A program made the translations under genes and the position numbers. Shown here in pieces: positions 6,820 to 13,558 of a stretch of 13,770 nucleotides of DNA. The stretch comes from Methanobacterium sp. (GTDB lineage Archaea > Methanobacteriota > Methanobacteria > Methanobacteriales > Methanobacteriaceae), in assembly GCA_028700095.1 (NCBI GenBank), contig JAQVTJ010000040.1, forward strand, positions 1 through 13,770, read 5' to 3'. Within the stretch, counting starts at the first letter, position 1; each line of letters opens with the position of its first letter. Under the pieces are notes generated by a model. That model saw nothing but the letters and a program-made list of their open reading frames with translations. It searched no databases and was not told the origin of the DNA.

Positions 6820-7695
6820 TTATTCATATTTTCTTAAATATCCTGCAATAGAAGAAGCAACTGATATAGTACTTACATCAGATTTAAGTGTATCAGTAGC
6901 AAACACATCATCAACTCCAGCTGCAAAAATCTTTAAAAGAGCATCTTCAACAAGTATAGGATGCACACAACCAACCACCACCTTATTTGCCCCTAGATCC
7001 CTTAATATTTTAGATGCATTAACAATTGTACCACCTGTACTAATAATATCATCTATAATTACAACATTACGATCTAAAACATCTAAATTTTTAAGTTTAG
7101 TTTCCACTTTTTCTGGGGATAATCTAGTTTTTTCAAGATAATCACATTCACAGTTTAATATATTTGAAATTTCCTCTGCAAAACCCAATGCTCCTTTATC
7201 AGGTCCTATAATTATTGGATCCTCAATTGTTTCGTTAATATAATTGGCAATTATTGGCATTGCAGATATTTCATAAACAGGAATATTAAAAAATTGTTTA
7301 ATATTTTTTTCATGAAGATTAACAGAATATATTTCTGAAGCCCCAGCTGCTTCAAGTAATTCAGCTATTATAACAGCAGAAACTGCTTCTCCACTTTTAA
7401 ATCTACATTCCTGTCTACCATAACCAAAATATGGTATTACCACTCTTATTCTTTCTACACCTAAACTTTTAAGATTTTTAAGCAATAAAAATAATTCCAT
7501 CAGATTTTCATCTTGAGGATATCCTGTTGATTGTATCACAACAACTTCCTTTGGAACATCATCTTTTATACGTATATAACGTTCCCCATCAGGGAACCTT
7601 CTAGTTTCAATTGGACTTAACTTTTGATCCAAGCCCCATGCAACTTTAGCAGCAAGCTTTTGTGATGCAGATCCTCCTATTATCAAAAATATCAC
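6820..7695 (-). CDS. prs: ribose-phosphate pyrophosphokinase (PRPP synthetase)
   Basis: This enzyme makes 5-phosphoribosyl 1-diphosphate from ribose 5-phosphate and ATP, the entry to purine, pyrimidine, histidine and methanogen cofactor synthesis. The 291-residue product has the archaeal length, a little shorter than bacterial Prs. Visible signatures: FPDGERYIRI (34-43), the ATP-binding PYFGYGRQECRFKSGE (88-103), NLHEKNIKQFF (126-136), GPDKGA (164-169), the catalytic flexible-loop Lys189/Arg191 in EKTR, and the PRPP-binding loop VVIIDDIISTGGTI (211-224). The annotated start is GTG at 7695. A TTG three codons in (7686) is an alternative, because GTGAT could serve as its ribosome binding site with a 4-base spacer and would give the start MIIGGSASQ. 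The gene stands alone, divergent from hypA. No active-site change is seen. Confidence 0.95.
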   Translation of the reverse strand: MIFLIIGGSASQKLAAKVAWGLDQKLSPIETRRFPDGERYIRIKDDVPKEVVVIQSTGYPQDENLMELFLLLKNLKSLGVERIRVVIPYFGYGRQECRFKSGEAVSAVIIAELLEAAGASEIYSVNLHEKNIKQFFNIPVYEISAMPIIANYINETIEDPIIIGPDKGALGFAEEISNILNCECDYLEKTRLSPEKVETKLKNLDVLDRNVVIIDDIISTGGTIVNASKILRDLGANKVVVGCVHPILVEDALLKIFAAGVDDVFATDTLKSDVSTISVASSIAGYLRKYE

Positions 7696-7919
7696 TTTTT
7701 CCCATTGTTAAAATCATTGTAATCATCAACATAACTTTTAATAAACATAAACTTAAATTATTTTCAACATAGTATTTATCTGTTGAGTTAATATTAATTA
7801 CCTAATGATTAAATTTTTTCTATTATTATTTTGTAATATAATTTTTTTTTGTTAACTTTATTAATAAGCTTCCTATAATAGTAGGACATAATAATAATTT
7901 ACTTATATGAGGTGGCTTA
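7696..7919. promoter_or_regulatory. divergent promoter region prs / hypA
   Basis: This 224-base gap must hold the start signals of both genes. TCAACATA occurs twice in direct orientation (7726-7733 and 7764-7771). The second copy also forms TCAACA...TGTTGA (7764-7769 and 7781-7786), a 6-bp inverted repeat with an 11-base spacer. The hypA ribosome binding site is GAGGTGG at 7909-7915. No TATA box stands out from the A/T background in either direction. Confidence 0.4.
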
Positions 7920-8297
7920 ATGCACGAACTTTCAATGGCTGATGCTATGGTTAAAACAGTACTAGATGTAGCAGAAAAAAACAATGCTACAGAAGTAATA
8001 GAGGTAACTATAGAAATTGGTAAACTTACAATGCTCAACCCTGAGCAGTTAAAATTTCTTTTAGATGTAATTGTTGAAAACACCCTACTTGAAGGTGCAA
8101 AAATTAACATAGAAGAAATACCAGTTGAATTAAATTGTAATATATGTGAATATAAAGGATTAGCAGATATGGATGATTCTGATCATTATTTAGCTATTGT
8201 TAAATGCCCTAAATGTGGTGAAAGAAATGTTGAAATAACCACAGGCAGGGAATGTAATGTTAAAAATATCAAAATAGAAAAAGAAGAGGAGGTTTAA
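7920..8297 (+). CDS. hypA: hydrogenase/urease nickel incorporation protein HypA
   Basis: HypA passes nickel to the large subunit of [NiFe] hydrogenases together with HypB. The 125-residue product starts with MHE, whose His2 is the nickel ligand, so the start is certain. Four cysteines in two CxxC pairs (C73/C76 and C96/C99) form the structural zinc site. The family motif IEIGKLTMLNPEQLKFL follows at about 31-47. The gene is preceded by GAGGTGG at 7909-7915 and lies 2 bases upstream of hypB, so the two are one operon. No urease gene is seen, so a hydrogenase role is likely (such as the energy-converting and F420-linked enzymes of methanogens). Confidence 0.96.
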   Translation: MHELSMADAMVKTVLDVAEKNNATEVIEVTIEIGKLTMLNPEQLKFLLDVIVENTLLEGAKINIEEIPVELNCNICEYKGLADMDDSDHYLAIVKCPKCGERNVEITTGRECNVKNIKIEKEEEV

Positions 8298-8299
8298 AG

Positions 8300-8959
8300 A
8301 TGCATAAAATAGCAGATATAGAAATTCAACATGATATTATGGTTGCAAATCGCAAACTTGCTGAAAGAAATCAGAAAATCCTAGATAAAGCAAATGTATT
8401 TGCAGTAGATGTTTTAGGTGCAATTGGATCAGGTAAAACATCACTTATTGAAATTTTAATACAAAAAATGGATCATAAAATAGGAGTTATAGCTGGGGAT
8501 GTGATAAGTAAATTTGATGCAGGGAGATTTGAAAAATATAATATACCTGTTGTTGGACTTAACACCGGAAAAGAATGTCATCTAGATGCACATTTAGTTG
8601 AACATGCATTTGGTGATATGCAACTTGAAGATATTAATTTACTTTTCATTGAAAATGTTGGAAACCTAATATGTCCAGTTGACTTTGATTTAGGATCACA
8701 TATTCGAATGGTTGTTATAAGTGTAAGTGAGGGTGATGATACAGTTGAAAAACATCCATTAATATTTAAAGATGCTGATCTTGTGATTATTAACAAGGTA
8801 GATATTGCAGATGCAGTAGGTGCTGACCAGGATAAGATGGTTGCAGATGTTAAACAACTTAATCCTAAAGTAAAAGTAATAAAAAGCAGTCTTAAAACAG
8901 GAAAAGGACTTGAAGAAATAATAAATACAATAGAAGAATTTATGGATAATAAATCCTAA
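8300..8959 (+). CDS. hypB: hydrogenase nickel incorporation GTPase HypB
   Basis: HypB is a GTPase that, as a dimer, drives nickel transfer with HypA during [NiFe] hydrogenase maturation. In the 219-residue product the P loop GAIGSGKTS is at 40-48, the metal-binding Cys93-His94 pair sits in GKECHLDAH, a further ligand Cys125 sits in GNLICPVDFD, and the guanine-specificity motif NKVD is at 165-168. The N-terminal CxxCGC nickel site and the His-rich stretch of some bacterial HypB proteins are absent, as usual in archaea. The ATG follows GAGGAGGT (8286-8293), which lies inside the end of hypA, and translation is probably coupled. All key residues are present. Confidence 0.96.
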   Translation: MHKIADIEIQHDIMVANRKLAERNQKILDKANVFAVDVLGAIGSGKTSLIEILIQKMDHKIGVIAGDVISKFDAGRFEKYNIPVVGLNTGKECHLDAHLVEHAFGDMQLEDINLLFIENVGNLICPVDFDLGSHIRMVVISVSEGDDTVEKHPLIFKDADLVIINKVDIADAVGADQDKMVADVKQLNPKVKVIKSSLKTGKGLEEIINTIEEFMDNKS

Positions 8960-8982
8960 TAATTCCTTCTAATATTTATTCC

Positions 8983-8989
8983 TTTTTTT
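8983..8989 (+). terminator. oligo-T terminator of hypAB
   Basis: A T7 run lies 24 bases after the hypB stop, following two further T-rich patches. It sits between the convergent hypB and tRNA-Ala genes. Confidence 0.4.
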
Positions 8990-9007
8990 AAATAAAAATA
9001 TATATAG

Positions 9008-9015
9008 AAAAAAAA
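9008..9015 (-). terminator. oligo-T terminator of tRNA-Ala
   Basis: Eight A on the plus strand give T8 on the tRNA strand, starting 22 bases past the tRNA 3' end. Confidence 0.4.
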
Positions 9016-9034
9016 GTATTATTAAACATAAATA

Positions 9035-9109
<75 letters not shown>

Positions 9110-9131
9110 GCATATCAAACATTGACCTAAT

Positions 9132-9141
9132 AATATTTAAA
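9132..9141 (-). promoter_or_regulatory. TATA box of tRNA-Ala
   Basis: On the minus strand this reads TTTAAATATT and ends 23 bases before the first base of the tRNA, the spacing expected for an archaeal TATA box. The divergent acetyltransferase gene shares this 68-base gap. Confidence 0.45.
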
Positions 9142-9177
9142 AGTATAGTATTTAATATTATAATAGGGTGAATTTTT

Positions 9178-9669
9178 GTGGATAATTTTAAAATAAGAAA
9201 TGTTGTTGAAGAAGATTTTATTGAAATATCAAAAATTGCAAAGAACTGCAGTCCAATGACAACAGAAAGAAATGCTATTTATCATTTGTTTACCAAATTC
9301 TTTAAAAACACCTCACTAGTTATGGAAAATACTAGTAATGGTAATATATGTGCATTTTTATTAGGTTTAATATCACAAACTAATCCACAAAATGCATATA
9401 TCCATCTTTTATGTGTGGATACAAAGTTCAGAGGAAAAAAATTAGCACCCAACTTAATTAATAAATTTATCCACATAGTTTCAACACTAGGATCCACAAA
9501 TATATCTTTACTTAGCAAACCATCCAATATAAAAGCCATAAAATTTTATAATAAACAAGGTTTTATTTCTAAGAAAACAAATAAAACATTAGAAGAAGAT
9601 GGAATAAATATATTTAAAGATTATGATGGTCCTAATCAAGATAAAATTATTTTCTATAAATATATATAA
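9178..9669 (+). CDS. GNAT-family N-acetyltransferase
   Basis: The 163-residue product is a single GNAT domain that would move an acetyl group from acetyl-CoA to an amine. The CoA-binding motif A is seen as LLCVDTKFRGKKLA (77-90), with R-G-K-K-L-A in place of the common Q/R-x-x-G-x-G/A. Motif B is NIKAIKFYNKQGF (117-129). The tail DYDGPNQDKIIFYK is like that of several small archaeal GNAT proteins. The substrate cannot be told. I accept the GTG start because GGGTGA lies at 9166-9171, 6 bases before it, and the protein begins at the usual beta-1 strand (FKIRNVVEEDF). It stands alone between the tRNA gene and the DUF1890 gene, and a T8 run follows its stop. Confidence 0.85.
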   Translation: MDNFKIRNVVEEDFIEISKIAKNCSPMTTERNAIYHLFTKFFKNTSLVMENTSNGNICAFLLGLISQTNPQNAYIHLLCVDTKFRGKKLAPNLINKFIHIVSTLGSTNISLLSKPSNIKAIKFYNKQGFISKKTNKTLEEDGINIFKDYDGPNQDKIIFYKYI

Positions 9670-9685
9670 AAACCCAATTTTTTTT
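9670..9685 (+). terminator. oligo-T terminator of the acetyltransferase gene
   Basis: The 16-base sequence AAACCCAATTTTTTTT begins at the last base of the stop codon's neighbourhood and ends in T8. The same 16 bases occur after mch at 13389-13404, which suggests a recurring terminator element in this genome. Confidence 0.5.
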
Positions 9686-9691
9686 ATATAT

Positions 9692-9791
9692 CCTCCAACC
9701 CATATTTTGATATGGAGAATTACATAAATATCTATTTTAAATGTAATTCTAATTAAAGTAATATGTAAAATAAATATATTAAAATATGGAG
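9692..9791 (+). promoter_or_regulatory. possible alternative RNA pairing over the DUF1890 ribosome binding site
   Basis: CCATAT-TTTG-ATATGG (9700-9715) is a perfect 6-bp hairpin. Its left side, CCATATTTT (9700-9708), is also an exact reverse complement of AAAATATGG (9781-9789), which covers the first two bases of the DUF1890 site GGAGGG (9788-9793). CTCC at 9693-9696 could pair with GGAG at 9788-9791. The two pairings exclude each other, as in an RNA switch. It is unknown whether the region is transcribed with DUF1890. Confidence 0.2.
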
Positions 9792-9799
9792 GGACTTGA

Positions 9800-10261
9800 A
9801 TGAAAAAAGCCTTGATATTATTGGGATGTCCGGAATCACCTTCTCAAACACCTCTTGCACTATATACAACTTATGCACTTAAAAAAGCAGGTTATGAAGT
9901 TACAATTGCAAGCACACCTTCTGCTTCTAAATTATTGGAAGTTTCAGATCCTGAACAATTCTATGTAAATAACAGAACTGATATTGAGTCATGTCTTGAT
10001 AATCTTGAAGAAAATATATATGATCTACTTGTGGGATTTGTACATAAAGATGCAGCTGTATCCTATTTTGTAACATTTTACCATCTTTTAAATACAAAAT
10101 CATTGGCAATTGTATTTGAAAAGGATGCAGATCTATTAGAAAAATTTGTTAATGATGTACAAGAAAACACAGATGCAAATATAATATCTGCAAGAGCATA
10201 TCATAATCCCACACCATTAAGAGTTAAAATTGATCAGGCAATCAAAGAATTGGAGGAATAA
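9800..10261 (+). CDS. DUF1890 family protein of methanogens
   Basis: The 153-residue soluble protein belongs to a family of unknown function found in methanogens. From memory the Methanothermobacter member is MTH777, of known structure (1KJN) with an alpha/beta sandwich fold. The N-terminus KKALILLGCPESPSQTPLALYTTYALKKAGYEVTIA (2-37) has the beta-alpha-beta pattern of a Rossmann-like or flavodoxin-like domain. LLVGFVHKDAAVSY (76-89) is the second conserved block. No catalytic motif of a known enzyme is visible, and there is no B12-binding DxHxxG. The ATG is 6 bases after GGAGGG. Only one base separates it from DUF1894, so the two proteins probably work together. metE, thyA and mch follow on the same strand, which suggests a link to C1 or methyl metabolism; that is inference. 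Confidence 0.85.
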   Translation: MKKALILLGCPESPSQTPLALYTTYALKKAGYEVTIASTPSASKLLEVSDPEQFYVNNRTDIESCLDNLEENIYDLLVGFVHKDAAVSYFVTFYHLLNTKSLAIVFEKDADLLEKFVNDVQENTDANIISARAYHNPTPLRVKIDQAIKELEE

Positions 10262-10262
10262 A

Positions 10263-10568
10263 ATGTCATTTTGTTTAGAATTACATCTACAGCAAACTCA
10301 AGATTATGAAATACTCCTATCAAAAGCAGGATTTAAAGATGCTAAAAAAATGATAGAAACTCATTCATCCAACATAGTATATGTAAAACCTGGAGCTAAA
10401 ATTTTAGGTTCTCGAATTATTGGATTACCACCTATTCCCATAGGTATTGATGAATCAGGAAATACAATAACTTTACCTTATACAAAACCATGTCATGGTA
10501 CTGCAGTTGTTAAATTACCTGTTGAAAAAGAGGAAATAGACAAAGTAAAAGCCATTGCAATAAAATAA
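10263..10568 (+). CDS. DUF1894 family protein of methanogens
   Basis: The 101-residue soluble protein is of unknown function. Conserved points I can see are KPGAKILGSRIIGLPPIPIG (42-61) and TKPCHGTAVVKLP (74-86), with adjacent Cys77 and His78 that could bind metal or act in catalysis. The start ATG 10263 is fixed by GGAGGA (10252-10257), which lies in the end of the DUF1890 gene. The frame is open further upstream, but starts there would overlap DUF1890 and lack a ribosome binding site. The one-base gap to DUF1890 makes this a two-gene unit. A possible TATA box then separates it from metE. Confidence 0.85.
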   Translation: MSFCLELHLQQTQDYEILLSKAGFKDAKKMIETHSSNIVYVKPGAKILGSRIIGLPPIPIGIDESGNTITLPYTKPCHGTAVVKLPVEKEEIDKVKAIAIK

Positions 10569-10581
10569 TGGAAAAAAAAGA

Positions 10582-10596
10582 TTTATAATATATAAT
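10582..10596 (+). promoter_or_regulatory. candidate TATA box for metE-thyA
   Basis: TTTATAATATATAAT lies 63-77 bases before the metE ATG. Transcription from about 10612 would leave a leader of about 45 bases with the GAGGAG site at 10644-10649. Readthrough from DUF1890/DUF1894 remains possible, as no strong T run separates them before this point. Confidence 0.35.
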
Positions 10597-10658
10597 ATTT
10601 CTGCTAAAAATTATATTAATAAGATATATTTTTTTTATATTCAGAGGAGTTAATAAAA

Positions 10659-11645
10659 ATGTTAACAACAGTTGTGGGAAGCTACCCTGCAATACCACAA
10701 AAACCAAAGTCACTATATTCCAAGATAAGCAATGTATTAGGATCCTATGATCAATATATTCCTGCAATAGAAATTGCTGTTGAAGACCAGGTAAATGCAG
10801 GTATAGATATTATATCAGATGGACAGGTACGAGGTAACATGATAGAAATTTTTGCAGAAAATATAATTGGAATGGATGTTCAAAAAGGTATTTCAAGGAT
10901 AATCGGAAAAATAAAACCTTCTAACCATTCTTTATATGCTTCGGATCTTAAATTTGCATTAAAAAAAGCTCAAAATATTTCAACAGATTATAAAAATCCA
11001 AATAAAACAGCATCTAAATTATTTAAAAAAAATGTTTTCAACACAAACTTTAAAGGAATAAAAGGAATTATTACAGGACCAACAACTCTTGTTTTATCCT
11101 GTAGAATAGAAGGATTTTATAACATTAATAAAAAGGAAGAAATTATTATGGATATGGCAGCGGTTCTTAAAAAGGAAGCTAATGAATTACAAAATGCTGG
11201 TGCAGCCATGATACAAATTGATGAACCCTTTTTATCAACAAATATTGTTAATATAAATACTGCTAAAAAAGCATTAAAAATTATAATAGAGGATCTTAAT
11301 ATACCCATTTCAATACATGTATGTGGAGAGATTGGAGAAATTTTAAATGACCTATTAAAATTTCCTGTGCAAATTATTGACTGTGAATTTGCAGGAAACC
11401 CTTCTAATATCAGTTCATTTGAACAGGAATATAATAGTTCTAAAAAAATAGGTTTTGGCTGTATTAATACTAAAAATAAAAATATTGAAAATATTGACCA
11501 AATATCAGCCCTTATAAAAAAGGGTGTAAATATTATTGGAGAGGAAAATATGATAATTGATCCTGATTGTGGTATGCGAATGTTTTCAAGAGATACAGCA
11601 CTGCTTAAACTTAAAACAATGAAGGAGGCAGTTGAATGGCTATAA
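10659..11645 (+). CDS. metE: archaeal core-MetE methionine synthase
   Basis: The enzyme methylates homocysteine to methionine. The 328-residue product equals the catalytic C-terminal half of classical MetE and lacks its N-terminal half, as in methanogens. The zinc ligands are visible: His220 and Cys222 in SIHVCGE, Glu243 in DCEFAGN, and Cys304 in DPDCGMR. Other blocks are TTVVGSYP (3-10), ISDGQVRGNM (52-61), ITGPTTL (138-144) and MIQIDEPFL (184-192). The Methanothermobacter homologue (MTH775, from memory) uses methylcobalamin rather than methyl-folate, and this type has been named MesA; a corrinoid protein is the likely methyl donor here too. The ATG follows GAGGAG at 10644-10649. The gene overlaps thyA by 10 bases, so the two are translated as a pair. 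No residue is missing. Confidence 0.93.
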   Translation: MLTTVVGSYPAIPQKPKSLYSKISNVLGSYDQYIPAIEIAVEDQVNAGIDIISDGQVRGNMIEIFAENIIGMDVQKGISRIIGKIKPSNHSLYASDLKFALKKAQNISTDYKNPNKTASKLFKKNVFNTNFKGIKGIITGPTTLVLSCRIEGFYNINKKEEIIMDMAAVLKKEANELQNAGAAMIQIDEPFLSTNIVNINTAKKALKIIIEDLNIPISIHVCGEIGEILNDLLKFPVQIIDCEFAGNPSNISSFEQEYNSSKKIGFGCINTKNKNIENIDQISALIKKGVNIIGEENMIIDPDCGMRMFSRDTALLKLKTMKEAVEWL

Positions 11646-12253
11646 TTATCAAGGTTCCAACCATTAAAATAGGATGGGAGTCACTTGTAAAAAGAATTAT
11701 AAAAAATGGTGTTGAAATAAAAGATGAAAGAGGTTCTGTTACCAAGGAAATTCTTAATACAATGGTAAATATAAAAAATCCACTTAACACAGAATCATCA
11801 AAGGGCTATTTTTGGACAGGAGAAAAGTTAGACAAATATTCTGAACAATTTTTAAGCAATGATAAACAAGGATTTATATATACCTATGGTAATAGACTTA
11901 GAGAACATTTTGATGGTATAGATCAAATACAAGAAGCAATAAATAGACTTAATAATTTCAAAGAATCAAGAAGAGCCATTTCTATCATATGGGATCCTGT
12001 TGTTGACACAAAAAATGATGAAGTTCCATGTATGATGTTAGTTGACTTTAAAATAAGAAATGGAAAATTACATACAACAGGACTTTGGCGTTCACATGAT
12101 ATTTATGGTGCATGGTTCCCAAATGTGGTTGGACTTAGTAATCTAGCTAAATATGTTGCAGAAAATGTAAAAACAGAAGTAGGAACACTAACTATACACT
12201 CAATAAGTGCACATATATATGAAGTAAACTTTAAAGAAGCAGAAGAAGTTTAA
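11636..12253 (+). CDS. thyA: archaeal thymidylate synthase
   Basis: The enzyme methylates dUMP to dTMP with a C1 unit from a reduced pterin, probably a tetrahydromethanopterin form in this organism. At 205 residues it is shorter than the bacterial enzyme of about 264, as usual for the methanogen type. The nucleophile is Cys132 in VPCMML. The dUMP phosphate and base contacts are Arg112/Arg113 and the block RSHDIYGAWFPN (152-163, with Asn163). SAHIYEVN (191-198) holds the His-x-Tyr pair. The start ATG overlaps the metE end by 10 bases and follows AAGGAGGC (11622-11629), so translational coupling is likely. mch, which acts on the same C1 carrier, follows after 123 bases. Which pterin it uses cannot be read from sequence. 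Confidence 0.9.
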   Translation: MAIIIKVPTIKIGWESLVKRIIKNGVEIKDERGSVTKEILNTMVNIKNPLNTESSKGYFWTGEKLDKYSEQFLSNDKQGFIYTYGNRLREHFDGIDQIQEAINRLNNFKESRRAISIIWDPVVDTKNDEVPCMMLVDFKIRNGKLHTTGLWRSHDIYGAWFPNVVGLSNLAKYVAENVKTEVGTLTIHSISAHIYEVNFKEAEEV

Positions 12254-12293
12254 CATATAAAAAAAAAAATAATTCAATAATATAGAAAATCTA

Positions 12294-12318
12294 TTTATAT
12301 GGAAATATATTTTTTTTT
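12294..12318 (+). promoter_or_regulatory. thyA end and candidate mch promoter
   Basis: TTTATAT at 12294-12300 could be the mch TATA box, with a start near 12325 and a leader of about 50 bases. The T9 run at 12310-12318 lies just before that start and could end the metE-thyA transcript. Confidence 0.35.
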
Positions 12319-12376
12319 AAGAAATTAATTAAATTTTACTAAAAAAATGTAAAAAAAAAGATATAGGTGAAAAATA

Positions 12377-13339
12377 ATGGTAAGTGTCAATCTTGAAGCA
12401 AAAAAAATAGTAGATCAAATGATTGAAGATGCAGAAGAACTCAATATAACAGTTTCAAAACTTGAAAATGGTTCAACAGTTATTGACTGTGGTGTTAATG
12501 TTTCAGGAAGTTTTAAAGCGGGTGAACTCTACACAAAGGTATGTTTAGGCGGACTTGCAGAGGTAGGAATATCAATACCTGGAGATTTATCTGAAAATTT
12601 TGCAATACCTTCTGTTAAGATAAAAACTAACTTCCCTTCAATATCAACATTAGGGGCACAGAAAGCAGGATGGTCTGTAAGTGTAGGTGATTTCTTTGCA
12701 TTGGGTTCTGGACCTGCAAGAGCATTGGCATTAAAACCTGCTGAAACCTATAAAGAAATAGGATACAAAGATGATGCAAATATAGCTATATTAACCTTAG
12801 AAGCTGATAAATTACCAGGAACAGATGTTGTTGATTCAATTGCATCAGATTGTAATGTATCTGCAGAAAATGTTTTTCTATTGGTAGCTCCAACATCATC
12901 ATTAGTTGGTTCCATACAAATAGCTGGAAGAGTTGTTGAAAATGGAACCTATAAAATGCTAGAATTTTTAAAATTTGATGTAAATAAAGTTAAATATGCT
13001 GCAGGAATAGCACCAATAGCACCTGTTGATCCTGATGGGCTTAAAGCCATGGGCAAAACCAATGACGCAGTTCTATTTGGTGGTAGAACTTATTATTATA
13101 TAGAATCAGAGGAAGGGGATGATATTAAAGCCCTTGCAGAACAACTACCATCATCATCATCTGAAGGTTATGGAAAACCATTCTATGATGTGTTTAAAGA
13201 AGCTGAATTTGATTTCTATAAAATAGATAAAGGAATGTTCGCACCTGCAGAAGTTGTTATTAATGATCTTAGAACCGGGGAAATGTTCCGTGGCGGAGCA
13301 GTAAATGTTGAACTTCTAATGAAATCATTTGGTTTATAA
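12377..13339 (+). CDS. mch: N5,N10-methenyl-tetrahydromethanopterin cyclohydrolase
   Basis: This cytoplasmic enzyme interconverts formyl- and methenyl-tetrahydromethanopterin, the third step from CO2 in methanogenesis, and it also runs toward biosynthesis or in the oxidative direction. The 320-residue length is typical. Recognisable blocks are VNLEAKKIVDQMI (4-16), CGVNVSGSFKAG (38-49), TNFPSISTLGAQKAGWSV (84-101), FFALGSGPARAL (106-117) and APIAPVDPDGLKAMGKTNDA (212-231). Arg185 and Glu188 in AGRVVENG correspond, by my count, to the catalytic Arg/Glu pair described for the Archaeoglobus enzyme. The ATG follows AGGTGA (12365-12370) with a 6-base spacer. It is probably transcribed on its own, since T runs lie on both sides. 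In a methanol-reducing lineage such as Methanosphaera it would serve mainly C1 biosynthesis; this is inference. Confidence 0.96.
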   Translation: MVSVNLEAKKIVDQMIEDAEELNITVSKLENGSTVIDCGVNVSGSFKAGELYTKVCLGGLAEVGISIPGDLSENFAIPSVKIKTNFPSISTLGAQKAGWSVSVGDFFALGSGPARALALKPAETYKEIGYKDDANIAILTLEADKLPGTDVVDSIASDCNVSAENVFLLVAPTSSLVGSIQIAGRVVENGTYKMLEFLKFDVNKVKYAAGIAPIAPVDPDGLKAMGKTNDAVLFGGRTYYYIESEEGDDIKALAEQLPSSSSEGYGKPFYDVFKEAEFDFYKIDKGMFAPAEVVINDLRTGEMFRGGAVNVELLMKSFGL

Positions 13340-13344
13340 AAATA

Positions 13345-13404
13345 AAAGGTTAAAAACTCCTTTAATTCCTTTTTTTTATATTATTAATAAACCCAATTTT
13401 TTTT
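13345..13404 (+). terminator. terminator region after mch
   Basis: A 5-bp stem AAAGG (13345-13349) with CCTTT (13359-13363) is followed by T8 at 13370-13377. A second element, AAACCCAATTTTTTTT (13389-13404, T run continuing to 13406), matches the sequence after the acetyltransferase gene. The highly expressed mch thus has two terminator-like signals in series. Confidence 0.5.
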
Positions 13405-13500
13405 TTAGATTTCCTTTAATTATAAAAAATATAATTTTATAAAAAAAAATGAGGGGTTTTTATAAAAAAAATAGAATAAAGATTTATTTTTATTAATATT

Positions 13501-13508
13501 TATTTAAA
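13501..13508 (+). promoter_or_regulatory. candidate TATA box for ribC
   Basis: TATTTAAA lies 51-58 bases before the ribC ATG and would give a start near 13533 with a short leader. Many similar A/T words occur nearby, so this is tentative. The 219-base gap between mch and ribC otherwise holds only terminator-like runs. Confidence 0.25.
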
Positions 13509-13558
13509 ACCTAAAAAAAAAGTTTAGTTATAATATCCCATTAAACAGGTGATAAAAT

